64,000 nucleotides of DNA from Anisakis pegreffii (Eukaryota > Nematoda > Chromadorea > Rhabditida > Anisakidae): the NCBI GenBank assembly GCA_035041965.1, contig JAPYMA010003040.1:62001-126000 (forward strand), in the 5' to 3' direction. Within the stretch, counting starts at the first letter, position 1. Each line of letters begins with the position of its first letter. The position numbers and the translations under genes were made by a program. Below the pieces are notes generated by a model, which saw nothing but the letters and a program-made list of their open reading frames with translations, had not been told where the DNA came from and ran no database searches. Shown in pieces: positions 24,790 through 36,331 of the stretch.

Positions 24790-27113
24790 AGTGATTCTTC
24801 GTGAAACATTGTGTTTCATCGAAATTATTCGGTCGTTCAATACTACTGCTTACAATCGAAATATTTCTTTCATTAATGAACATCACACTCTGAGAATTTT
24901 CACAACAACAATCCTTCCATATTTTCTTCATCATTACAGTTTTAAATGAATTCGCTCTTGATAAAAATTGATGTGCGAAATGGACGGAAAGTTTCGCAAC
25001 GAAGTTCCACTGGAGTTTTTACTTAGTTCATAGAAAAATGTAACCCATCCATCATTCGAACGTTCTCTGCTCTGAGCTGACATTCTAAGGAGATACTAAT
25101 GCTACGGGTCTTTGATTTGCATAGTGTATATCAGCAAAATACGAACTAAAAGCATGAAGGAGTATCCAAACTAAAAATTCGCTCTTTTAAACAGCAATCA
25201 ACAATTCGTGTTCAGCACATTTGTTAATTTGAGTTTGATGCGATGTATTAGAATAATACGAGAACGGGTTGAACAATGTTTTTTACTTTAGAGCAGCTGC
25301 ATAGAATACGTCGGCAGATGAACGTACAAAGAGCCAATAATCTGTTATCTGTTATTGCCTCAAATTATTAGCTGAGTTTAGTTCTTCTAATTAATGGTCG
25401 TTGGAATGTGAAATATTCAATTTTATGGACGGAAAAACGGATCATTCGTTGATAGCAGTGCAAATATCAAAATTCAATCGATTTTATTTGAAAGCAAACA
25501 ACCGAAAACTGGTTCAACGAAATGACTTTTTGACGCTCGTTCAATAATTCATCAGAAGTGTCGATGACGAATCCTTTAAGTTGGTTTCATCAAATGAAAT
25601 AGTTCGTTTAAATCAACTGGTTCTAATATCAATCACCACAGTCCATGTGTTGTTCTTGATACGGATAGCTTCATTTGCAGACACTAATTGGTACTGCATA
25701 ACAGTACTAAATGACGTGCGAAATGACGTGTTGGAGAAGATTATGTTACGATATTATTATGCCAGTGATAAAATTGTATAGTGGTTTTGGTTATTGTGAA
25801 CAGAATTATTGTCAATTCCGCTACTAGCAATTTGTGAATGTTCCGTGGAAACGTGCATATTTCTTGACTGTCATTGCTCACCAATCACATTCAGGAAGAT
25901 TTTTCTGCCCATCAACACGAAAAATGGTTTTGAGCCATTCCATTTTAAGACATGTTGTCGATCGAGTACAATATTACCGCTCGTTTATATGAGGCTGATG
26001 AAAATTATAATGACAATAGTGAACATGACGATACTGATAATAGCAATAATGATAGTACAGGAATCGTTTTCATTACCGCTACGATTACTCATCATCGTCG
26101 TTTGCTACGAGTTTGAATACTTCTGTTTTTATGATTAGAATTGCTAGTATGAATTTATTAATGCAACGATCTTGAACGATGTGGCTGCAGTCGTGTTCTC
26201 CATAATTATAGTTGTCCCACTAGGGAAGTTGACTGAAGTGAGTTGAATAATGTAATTAATGGTAGGCGAAAGCGAAGAGATGGCAAAAAATGAATCACAT
26301 TTCGAAAGTCGATGGATTACGAGCATTTTTTGTTGAATGATATTGGATGCGTTGATATGCAAATTCAGTCAGAACTGGCAAAATGATTCATAACAACAAT
26401 CATATGACAGAAGTTGTAGTTATTAAACACATCGATGCATGGAATGAAGTCCATTCAATGTTCATTTGCGCGAGAACGTTCTCGCAGTGAATCCTGCGAC
26501 TCTATTAGATCCAGAGAAATAACTTACGTTAGTGCAATTACAACCGCAACTGTGCGAAAATGAAAATGTTGTCTAGAAATGGCATCAAAGTGGATGAAAT
26601 TAAGAATTGATACCCATTCATACCAGTAGGGATTATCAATGAAAAACAGGGTGTTCCCGCGCCTGGAAATATAAACATACGGAATGAACACCGGTAAATT
26701 ATAGTTTGTGAGAATTCCTACTTGTCCACCCCTTAGTGACTGACCGCAGAGTTCGTTATTGCTTTCAGCAATAACGAACTCTGCGGTAGGAATTCTTTGC
26801 TGTTATATTTCACTATCTCAAGGCACCTTGTACAATAACATCGATCGTGTCATTAATGCTTCATTAACGCTCATCAGTATCTGTAATGGAGGAAATAGTC
26901 ATCTCAAAGAAACATAACAAAGTATTCGTAGTGATTGGTCAGAATTCATTAACTGATGATCTGGTTGGCGTCGTAATTGATAAAATGGAACCGTGCTATC
27001 TTATGAACTAACAATCAATATTGCAATTATGAAAATAGGTATAGCAAACTCAAAAGTATTCTTCAATCGAATTGCTTCTTGAAACGTGATGCAGTGAATG
27101 ATTCGACAAGTTC
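24790..27113. other. No firm gene; one hairpin
   Basis: Frames at 25581-25781 (+) and 26144-26362 (-) are open, but neither has a supported start. The only clear structure is the hairpin at 26712-26795. Confidence 0.35.
26712..26795. repeat. Interrupted inverted repeat with a perfect 21-bp stem
   Basis: The arms 26743-26763 and 26767-26787 are perfectly complementary around a three-base TTC loop. An outer 9-bp pair (GAATTCCTA at 26712-26720, TAGGAATTC at 26787-26795) extends it, but a 22-base insertion sits on the left side only. It could be a small fold-back element or a structured RNA source. No target duplication is obvious. Confidence 0.8.
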
Positions 27114-27463
27114 TCAGTTCTGAGAATACAACATTGACTGCATTATTCTGTCACTGTTACATATTGGAGTCACGACACAGTCGTTTTCTAGTTCTAATGT
27201 TAATTGCATCGATTCAAAGATATTTGTTGAGTTGAGTACGTTCTCACTGCATTTTTTATCAAATACAAAAGTCGCTCTCTCTTCCAAATGGAGACAATCA
27301 ATGCATATGACTAAAATCTTCATTTAGTTTCACCCGCGGCATGGGCGTATGAGGGTGACAGAAAGAAATCCCGGTCCACGAGAAGAATTGAAGAGGATCG
27401 TCTCGAAAAGCCTTTTATGCTCTTTCTTTCCAAAATTGACTGTTTCAAACTACTTATCTTCAT
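27114..27463 (-). other. Two overlapping short minus-strand frames, possibly one broken gene
   Basis: An upstream frame (ATG at 27463, 47 residues, basic and Ser-rich, ending AGETK) stops at 27320. A second frame starts on the ATG at 27323 and runs 69 residues to 27114, with six cysteines. Stop and start overlap as ATGA. In a nematode-like genome such an overlap is unusual for two genes. One gene with a frameshift is an alternative. A splice that would join the frames needs an intron of only 23 bases, which is too short. Function is unknown. Confidence 0.25.
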
Positions 27464-27941
27464 CGAAACTTCTCTTATCCTCCCACATATATTTCTGTGT
27501 ACCTCAGTGATCTCCACACAAGTCGTTCATAAATTTTATTGCTTTTAAATGCTCAAATTCGATTGAGCAGAATTTCAGTAGCTAATTTTCAGTTCTGACA
27601 AATTTAGCTAACAAAATTCTGTTACCAAAAATTGCGAGCAATTCCGTTCATATTTGAAGGTCGAATGGTATTCCTCAATGAATTTGCTGAACACCGGTAA
27701 GAATCATTGACGTGATACTGTGACCGAAGCTGGTGTTAGCGAAACCTTCAGATTTTTCATTATTAGGCGTGAAAAGGAGATCGTTTTGCTATTGATTGCG
27801 TTTTGCGACTGACAGCATCAGTAACCAACGCGTCAGTGAATAATGGAATTTTGTTCAACATCGATATTTCAGGCTGTGTCGTTTCCTTTTTCACAGCTGA
27901 TTGATCGCACTTTCTGATGCTTAAACGAATGTCGACCAATC

Positions 27942-30900
27942 ATGACCATATCATATAATCTTGATATATCATCCGTATCGTCATGCAGTTTCCTCAAGAT
28001 TCTGTTTCGATGGAGAGGAAGCATATGGAAATCGGTTGCCATTGAACTTGTTGTTTGGACTATTTTCTATTATAAAGTAGAAATGTTTTATCGGAGTGAC
28101 TGGATTCTAACAGCTGAGGGGAAACGGTAATTCTAATTTGCAGTTTTATAATTCCATTGTAAGGTACAATCGTTGTGCTTACGCCATCACACGTAACAGT
28201 GCTTCCTAACAATAACCTTATCAAATTCATACAACATCGATAATGTTCTTCTTTGAAGAACGTTTGTCCTAAAATTTATTGTGAGATGGCCGAAAAATTG
28301 TAAGAATGTCTCTTTAATCATCTGTATTGGACAATATGTGCGTGTTGAAACAGTCGATTTTTTCAAGTGTCTTTGAAGCGATTGCGGAGTCGTGCAACAG
28401 CAAACTTGATTACATACCTCTAGCATTTATGCTCGGATTTTTTGTTAATATGGTCGTGGATCGATGGAAAAAAATATTCGCAAATATGGGATGGATTGAA
28501 AAGTAAGTTTATAATTATCAATTGTTGCAAAATTTTTAGATGTTTTCGGGCAATGAAGTAGACGTTCCAACGTAAACAACTCTTCGTAGCAGAGCAAAAA
28601 AAAATGCTGTGTCATTCTGTTTGAACTTCGGTCGCTTTTTCTGTCGTTCGCCAAGTGCAAAATCGTGAATTGTTTTCGTGACGCTCTTTGGTTTTTGGAC
28701 TTCGAGGACACTTTTCGGGAGAAATAAACCATTTTAATTAATCACAATTTTATGTGCTGTCTGATTGACTTTATGATGGAACGACATCACTTGATACTAG
28801 TTTCTGTTTATCAGCTAATTTTTCACTCTCTTTTGGAAAATTATTCAGATCTGCCGAACGCACGTTAGGAATCATTACTAGGATGCTTACTCGGTAAATG
28901 CCGACGAATTCTGATGTGTCCTATGAAATTTGAAGTTTGGAGTGCATTTTCGCCCAGTTTTCAATTACCTTATATACAATAAATGAAATTGAAATGAGTC
29001 CTCAAAATGAATTTAAAAATTTCCGAATTGCAGTCAAGCACTTTTTGTGAGCACTTACGTAAGAGGAGATGACATCGAGACGAGGGTACAACGACGTAAT
29101 ATTGTTCGATATATTTGTTTATCTCAAGTACTCGTATTCAGAGATATCAGTATGCGTGTTCGGAGACGATTCCCGACAATGATGAGCATTGTCAAAGCAG
29201 GTGAATTATTACTACTGGCCTTGCTCTTGTTTTTCGCCCTGTTCAAGAGAACTTTATTGCTGTAAAAATGAGACGATGTTTGACGAATCCGAAATATTGC
29301 GAAATTTATGGATTGAGGGATACCAAGAAACCGTTTTGAATTCGAAAATGTACATCTGAAGAATAACTCATCATTACCTAGCAGTTTAAATTGCACTGTT
29401 TGGCACAATTTCTTGAAGTTCTCAATGTTTGTGTGACTGACGTAGTTTGATGTAGTTCACCGAAACAATAGTGAATATTTCAGCACGACAGAATGAAGTT
29501 TTTTATTGCATTTCAGGTTTTTTACTGCCAAACGAATTGGAATTGCTCAAAAAAGTTGATATAAAGTATAATAAATATTTTGTCCCATTCAACTGGGTGT
29601 TCGCAATGATCTATAGGCTCAGAAAGACTGGTAAAATCGATGCAGACGTTTTGATGAACTCCATGCTTCAGGTGCTTATCGCTGAGTTTAATGAACGAAA
29701 TGTTGAATTTAAACAAAGGCTGTTGGTCATTGACAGGAACTGAAAACGCCTGTTCAGTCGATAACCGAATTTCAGTGGCCACTGGCCGAAATCGACCGAT
29801 GCTCAAGAATTGACTTGTCGGTGGCCATCGATAAGACATTCCGTGATCGGAAAAGTTTCGCCGAGTGCCAATTCTGCAGTGGTGGTAGTAGCACAGAGAA
29901 ACAAGTCCATAACTTCCTAGTTTATAAGAGAGCCTCGTAGGGAGTTGGTGTTGGACATGGAAATGACGTGTTCAAATGAAATATTTTTCAACTTTCGACG
30001 CGACCGCTTCCATGCATTTTTTGGTTAATACGCAGAGTTTTTTAACGAGAAAAATGTGTTTTGCTCGCCTGGTGGCATGGACTAAATAGTGCATCACGCA
30101 AAGTATGATTGAGCAGAATTATTCAAATGTGACCAATGAAAGCGCTGACATTTTGATGAGAAATCGTCTATTACAACTTCCACATTCATGTTCACAGGAA
30201 TCATGAAATGGTGTATGAAAGTATCTGTGCAGGAAATGCTATTTTCCATCATTCTTATGACAACTCTCAACAAATTTTGCAGGAAATTCGTTTATTCCGA
30301 ACAAATCTCGCCGAACTGTGCAATTACGATTGGGTACCGGTACCGTTGGCTTATCCACAGGTATGATTCAAGAACTTAATTGTTGGAGTTATCGACTTCA
30401 TTAAATGACGATCGTATCATGTTGTTATACAACAGCGAAATTAGTTGAGCATTTCGAAATATTACCATCTTGGTTGGTAGAATTTATTTTGGCTCTATTT
30501 ATTTTTTGGTCGAAATTCTGGCTCTGTTTCCTATGCTCAGGTAAAAAATGGACCACAAAAACATTTCTTTTTCAGGTGGTATTTCTCGCAGTCCGTGTTT
30601 ATTTCATCATTTGCCTCGTAGCACGTCAGTATATTATTGGTGATCAGGCAGCCAATAAATCACCGGTAATTTTGTTTATTTGAACCCCATTCAAGTGCTT
30701 TGAATCGATTCGCAAATATAATTTTGAATAAATCTAAAAACGCTCATTGTTGCACAGTGGGAATCACTGACATTTTAATTGTACTCCGGAGTTCATAATG
30801 ATTAGATGAAGTGAAACGTAAGGGCACAGTCCTTCGGCTTTGTTATGTTATAAAATAAAGTGAACAAGAGTTGCGGGGTCAGGTTTCGAAAAGGTTTTTG

Positions 30901-32951
30901 GGAGTTAAGAACAGATAAACCAAAAGATACTAATGATCAGCTGAAATTATTCGAAAGTGCACTCAATTCTAACGTTACTGTTCATTTCTTCAATGTTCAT
31001 CTTCGAGAGCAAAAACGCCCTACTAAACAATAATTGAATTAATCTTTTCCACAACATAATGCAAAGACACTCAAAGGTGTATAATTTTTGATTCACATTT
31101 TCAGAATGTGAAATAAACTCTTGATCTTTCAATAATTGAAATTGATTAAGAAGAAATAATACTCTCAGTTGATTGCTGGTTTGAAGAAGAAAGGGAATTG
31201 ATTGTTTCTCAGAGGAGAGTACTACAAACCTGAAATTAAATGATAAATTACAATTGCAAAGCCCCAAATTGTTTTGTGTTGCTTTTATCAAATTCTGCCA
31301 AATTGAGTGAGCATTCCAGAGCACTCACTTGAAGAGCGCAATAGTTGTTCATTATTCATGTCAGATTGATCTGCGCGTTCCGTTCATGACGATGCTTCAA
31401 TTTGTTTTCTATATGGGATGGGTGAAAGTGGCTGAATCACTACTTAATCCGATGGGCGAAGACGATGACGATTTCGAAGTGAACTTCCTCATCGATAAAA
31501 ATATCACTGTTAGCTGATTCATATTATTGCTTCGGAATTAAATGTAACGCGCAAAATGAATGCGAATTTGCAGTTCGTTGATTGAGAATTCAGTTAGTCA
31601 ACGGAGGAGAAACAGCTCGCAGATGAATTCGAAATGTGAAATATTTAAGAATTTGAACGTAACATTGAGTGTACTGCAATGGTCACAAAACTAGAGCGAA
31701 TTTCAGACAGCACTTCGAATTGTGGACGAAGGATATAATTCATATCCTGACCAAAAGATAGATCCGTTTATGTGTGTAAACGAGCCATTATACTCCACTG
31801 CAACTGCACATCGTCCTGTTGGTGAACTTGTTGGTTCGGTTGCTGCAGTGAAGTTAGTTGACATTTCAAAAAACATAGTATTAAATCAATTTGGCTTACA
31901 AAACATTGTTCACGTTGTGGAAATACTTTTTTATCTTGCGACTTTTTTGTACGTAAATAGGCGAAATAGAGTGTTTTTTCCTATTTCTAGTTATTATTGG
32001 CTTTGCTGTGAGCTTGAGCGACAACTAAAGGACGATTCCACTTTAGTTCTTTCATAATTTCAGTCTCGCAGAAGAGGGAACAGTTAAGATGGTGCCACAC
32101 GAACCAGACCATGCAAAAAACGATCAGTCAGCAGCGAACCATAGTTCACTTCATCTACGCAATACAGCTGCACACAGGTTAAGAGAAAGACTTGAACGGA
32201 TATCACTTCGAAGGTAAAGTGCACTCTGATTTATATTAAACTTGCTTCTGGTACCTATTCAATTAACGAAAGCACATATGACATAAAAATTAGTTTCAAC
32301 TAGGAAAAAGTTTGAAAGTTAGATTCATTGAAGTATTTTGCGATGCTCCATATCTTAACCAAAGAAAACAATAATCCTGAATGATACGAATCGGTCTGCT
32401 GAACTGTTTGCACTAATGGAATGTTCACCGGAAGCTGAACGAAGATAACAGCATACATGTTTTCCTACTATTAAACCACTGAGTGAACTGTTCCTAGACC
32501 AAGAGCTAAATCATGTCGTCCCACCATCGTGGACGGACCGATCAATGCTGGCGAACCCGTAAAAAAGAGGTCAAAATCAATTTTCACCACAACCCCTGTC
32601 TCTCCAGGTTTTCTCTTCATCAATTCACGTTCTTCCTAGGTTTTATCATGGAGCAAAAACATCTGTTCCAACCAGTTTAATCATTTCATGGAAATATCTC
32701 GCAAGCTGCAGCATGAAATTGCTTTGATAGTTTCACAGCCCAACCAAAAAGCAATTGTAAAAGATCAACATCACCATCGAGCATTCAAATTTATTTTGTC
32801 GACATCAAATTGCCACAAATTTGTAAAACGAACTGTTTGAACAAAATTTTCAGTTGGAGAATTCGCACGTCAATGGTCAGTACCACCGTCAACGAAGTTC
32901 GAAACAGTGGGTGAATTAGATGAGGAAAAAGAGGAAAGAAGCAACGTTTGA
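27942..32951 (+). CDS. Bestrophin family calcium-gated anion channel, upstream copy
   Basis: Exons are 27942-28126, 28368-28502, 29034-29200, 29517-29671, 30283-30360, 30576-30665, 31365-31508, 31707-31852, 32064-32213, 32498-32607 and 32854-32951, giving 485 residues. All phases agree and almost all acceptors end in CAG. Bestrophins form pentameric chloride/bicarbonate channels opened by calcium, usually in the plasma membrane. Family marks seen: RWRGSIWK near residue 26; the pore neck IPLAFMLGF with I78, F82 and F86 (human I76/F80/F84); RRNIVRY and FRDISMRVR in exon 3; [10 protein letters not shown] in exon 5; and the calcium clasp GEDDDDFE with E302-D306. The C-terminal tail is divergent and ends in an acidic stretch. 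Exon 10 has the least homology and was placed by phase. The first eight exons match the second copy in length. Confidence 0.93.
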
Positions 32952-33937
32952 TGGTTGTTCTCCTTCATTGCACAAATGAGCAACTCAGTGCCCGTGAAGT
33001 TCGGTTGAACTCAATTGTTTCCTGTCGTTCTACGCAGTTTTGCAGTGAAATTTGCAACGGTTCACAAGGACTTATTGGAGCCACGTTGCAATTGCGGCCA
33101 AAGAAGGATGTTGCTTTACATGGCTCCGAACTGTAAATTAATATTTATTGTCAATTACTGAGTCAGCCGATGTCGGCTATGGATAATGGAATCTCATTCG
33201 ATTTCAGCTTTTATTTATTAAGTCTTATTAAATCGTTGAAATAACACCTACCTTGCAAAGCATCTCTCTAAGTGAATTGATGGTGATTGCATTATAAATA
33301 CTTCTCGTGAATGAGGTAATAAACACTATTTTAATGACATATTTATTGTGAATTTTGTATAAATTTATCAGCGTTCATTAGTTCCTCCTGCCGAGTAGGA
33401 TTAGTTCCTGTTGCCCAATAGAGCAAACCCACACGAAAGTGCGAAATAGCATAAAACTAAATCTGAAACGATTCCTGATGAAACGAAGTGTTGCAAAATT
33501 CGCTGTCCGGTGTTTCTTAAGCCTTGATCTTTTCACCGGATTGTCTTGATCACTTGATCATTTCGATTTGCGTGAGGGAAGATGGACAACTCATGAAGAG
33601 ACGTACTCAAGTCATCTGCAAACTTTTCGTCGACGCCCTAATGCATGTGAATTATGAAAGCAGTTCACTGTGGAAATCTGGTTTACTGAAAACTGCAAGT
33701 GAAGGATATTTATTTATACTCAGTTTTCGACTTCATGCAAGGGGAACGACGTTGAAGAAATGGCCATCCAAAACAAAATATGATGATCAGAAACGATGTG
33801 CTGTTGTCTTCGCTTATGATTTTTAAGTTCTATCCACTATGCTTCCAAACATATTTTTCAGTACATAATGCTTAAAATATTTTCACTTTGAATCACACGT
33901 ATTCGACTTCATGCGATCGTTCAGTTCAACTCGCAGT
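32952..33937. other. Spacer after the first bestrophin gene
   Basis: AATAAA at 33318-33323, about 370 bases past the stop, could be its polyadenylation signal. A plus-strand frame of 61 codons starts on the A of the bestrophin stop (32951) and another lies at 33524-33826. Neither has a motif or a supported start, so neither is called. Confidence 0.35.
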
Positions 33938-34167
33938 CAGTGGCGTAGCCAAAGTTTGGGGGAGATGGGGGGGGGAGGGGAGGTGGTGCAAGAGAAGAGA
34001 AAAAGAGAGGAGAAACGGGCGAAGGAATTGGCAAAAAACGAAGAGGAAAATAAAAGAGGAGATGGAGAAGGGGGAATAAATAAACTTAAATAAACATATG
34101 CCAAAATTCAATAGACCAGACCATTTTGCATTGTCATCCTTTGGATAAAATTCTAGCTATGCCACTG
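33938..34167. mobile_element. MITE of 230 bp with CAGTGGCGTAGCC ends
   Basis: The left end reads CAGTGGCGTAGCCA and the right end, reversed, CAGTGGCATAGCTA. The flanks CTCGCAGT (33930-33937) and CTCGCAAG (34168-34175) look like an eroded 8-bp target duplication, as for hAT elements. Next to the left end is a G-rich tract (about 33958-33984), then a purine-rich AGGAGAAA-type region. There is no transposase. Confidence 0.7.
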
Positions 34168-34690
34168 CTCGCAAGGTTAATATATGCAGAAAGGATTGAA
34201 ACTATTCGTTGATTTAAAGCGTCATTGGTGTTCTTGATGACTGTGGCTTATTCAGTTATGTTCAACAGAATTTCATTATTTTCATGCAATAAAATACTTC
34301 TTTGTTCGCAGTGTTCTGATTTGTGAAATACGTTGTCGAAGATACGTGCAGTATGCTATCAATCTTGTTTACGTGATGCAATGCAACTGAAACTCATGAT
34401 TGTTAGAGAAGATAATCATTGCCTATGAAATATCGTAGCTAATTGTGTGAGTGAGCGATTTCTCTGCCACGCCAAGAACCCAAGGACTTGGTGAATGATT
34501 CTTGAACGCTTTGAAGAAACCAAAAAAAAAAACAAGAATTATTTTCGGCGATCAGGACTATCCACACATTTTGTACGAGTACTCGCTATCATTTTTAAGT
34601 GATCAAAAAACTTGTTCTCAATTCACCAGAAACACCAGCATACATTCCGTTCTCTTCCAGAATAAACCATCTCTCAAACTACGTGACCGG

Positions 34691-35350
34691 TCAATCTGTC
34701 TAAAGACATTTAGCCTAACGACAGTTTGTCTAAAGACACATTGCCTAACGGACAGTTTGCCTAACTGTCAGTTTGTCTAAAGACACATTGCCTAACGGAC
34801 AGTTTGCCTAACGGACAGTCTTCCTAACTGACAGGTTGTCTAAAGACACATTGCCTAACGGACAGTTTGCCTAACTGACAGTCTGTCTAAAGACACATTG
34901 CCTAACGGACAGTTTGCCTAACGGACAGTCTTCCTAACTGACAGGTTGTCTAAAGACACATTGCCTAACGGACAGTTTGCCTAACGGACAGTCTTCCTAA
35001 CTGACAGGTTGTCTAAAGACACATTGCCTAACGGACAGTTTGCCTAACGGACAGTCTTCCTAACTGACAGGTTGTCTAAAGACACATTGCCTAACGGACA
35101 GTTTGCCTAACGGACAGTCTTCCTAAGTGACAGGTTGTCTAAAGACACATTGCCTAACGGACAGTCTTCCTAAGTGACAGGTTGTCTAAAGACACATTGC
35201 CTAACGGACAGTCTTCCTAAGTGACAGGTTGTCTAAAGACACATTGCCTAACGGACAGTCTTCCTAAGTGACAGGTTGTCTAAAGACACATTGCCTAACG
35301 GACAGTCTGCCTAACTGACAGTTTGTCTAACGGACACTTTGTCTAACTAA
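34691..35350 (+). repeat. Minisatellite with 63-bp and 47-bp units built from TGCCTAACGGACAGT
   Basis: The main unit is 63 bases: TCTAAAGACACAT, then TGCCTAACGGACAGT twice, then CTTCCTAACTGACAGG. Toward the right end the units shorten to 47 bases by losing one of the two 16-base TGCCTAACGGAC blocks, and CTTCCTAACTGAC changes to CTTCCTAAGTGAC. The first units are irregular and the last ones degenerate into TGTCTAACGGACA. There are no conserved repeats separated by unique spacers, so this is not a CRISPR array. Confidence 0.95.
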
Positions 35351-35603
35351 TAACCCTGAAAAGAAAGCACGAGTTCAATTGGCATGCAACGTTGCCATTT
35401 CACTCAACTTACGAAGAACGGTGAAACTTCGAATGAAAAAATTCCGAATTGCAGTTTTTCACTGAATCTTTTCATAATACGTATAGCAACTGTCGATGAT
35501 TCAGTTGAAGTCCGTTGTCATTGTTAGCGAATTTCTTGCAGTTGTTGTTGCTATCTGGTTAATGATCAGTTGCACTTTCAATTATTATAACAGTGAAATG
35601 TTG

Positions 35604-35654
<51 letters not shown>

Positions 35655-35665
35655 GTAATAATAGT
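35604..35665 (+). repeat. TAA trinucleotide microsatellite
   Basis: About seventeen uninterrupted ATA/TAA repeats are followed by two interrupted ones (TAGTAA). It lies about 250 bases after the minisatellite, in the spacer between the bestrophin genes. Confidence 0.95.
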
Positions 35666-36331
35666 AAACTGAAAACAAACACCAAGTACGTCTAAAGAAT
35701 GAATCAGAAGTCTGTTTATCTCAAAAGAAGGGTTTGCTGAATAAGTTCGCCCTTGTATTGCATCGGCGACTATTTAATGAAGGTTTCATGATTAATAAGA
35801 TTCTTGTTGTTTCTCGCTATTTCTGCTCCCAAAACCGAGCGACTGTCGTAATGTGCAAATTTCCGGCCGTTTCTCGCTTCATACGAGACTACTCATCTAG
35901 TTCATTGTCCACAATTTTATCTTTACTTTCATGCATTACCATTCCATAACAACTGTTCATTATGTCAACACCGAATTATAGATCATGTCGTTTATCAGCT
36001 TCACCGATACGCATTCCACTTGTCTTGATCCTGACGGACGCAGAATGCATTTTGCATGTTGTTTTACCGATATGTGTGTGTTTTGTTCAGAGTGCAAGGT
36101 CATCCAGTTTTATTCCTTGTAACATTTATAGAATACGCTGAGTGTCGCAATTCAAGATGTTGTAAATTCATTCGCAAAATGCATCTGCCCATTGCAGGCG
36201 ATTCGGTTGAGAACCTTCAGAAGTGCTGAAAAGTATTCTGTTATTTTCGAGATGAACAAGAAGATCAATTGATGTCAAAAAAGAGTGAAATACAAGCCAA
36301 CCGATTTGGAAGCATCCATATATAATAAGCA
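35666..36331. other. Upstream region of the second bestrophin gene
   Basis: No gene is supported. A 71-codon frame at 35734-35949 has no motif. I see no clear TATA box near the bestrophin ATG. Confidence 0.35.

Noticed and set aside
30947..31324. 125-codon minus frame
   Set aside because: It lies within an intron of the bestrophin gene on the opposite strand, has no motif, and its length is compatible with chance.
34691..35350. Array with regular repeats suggested a CRISPR locus
   Set aside because: The repeats abut each other with no unique spacers, and the host is eukaryotic.
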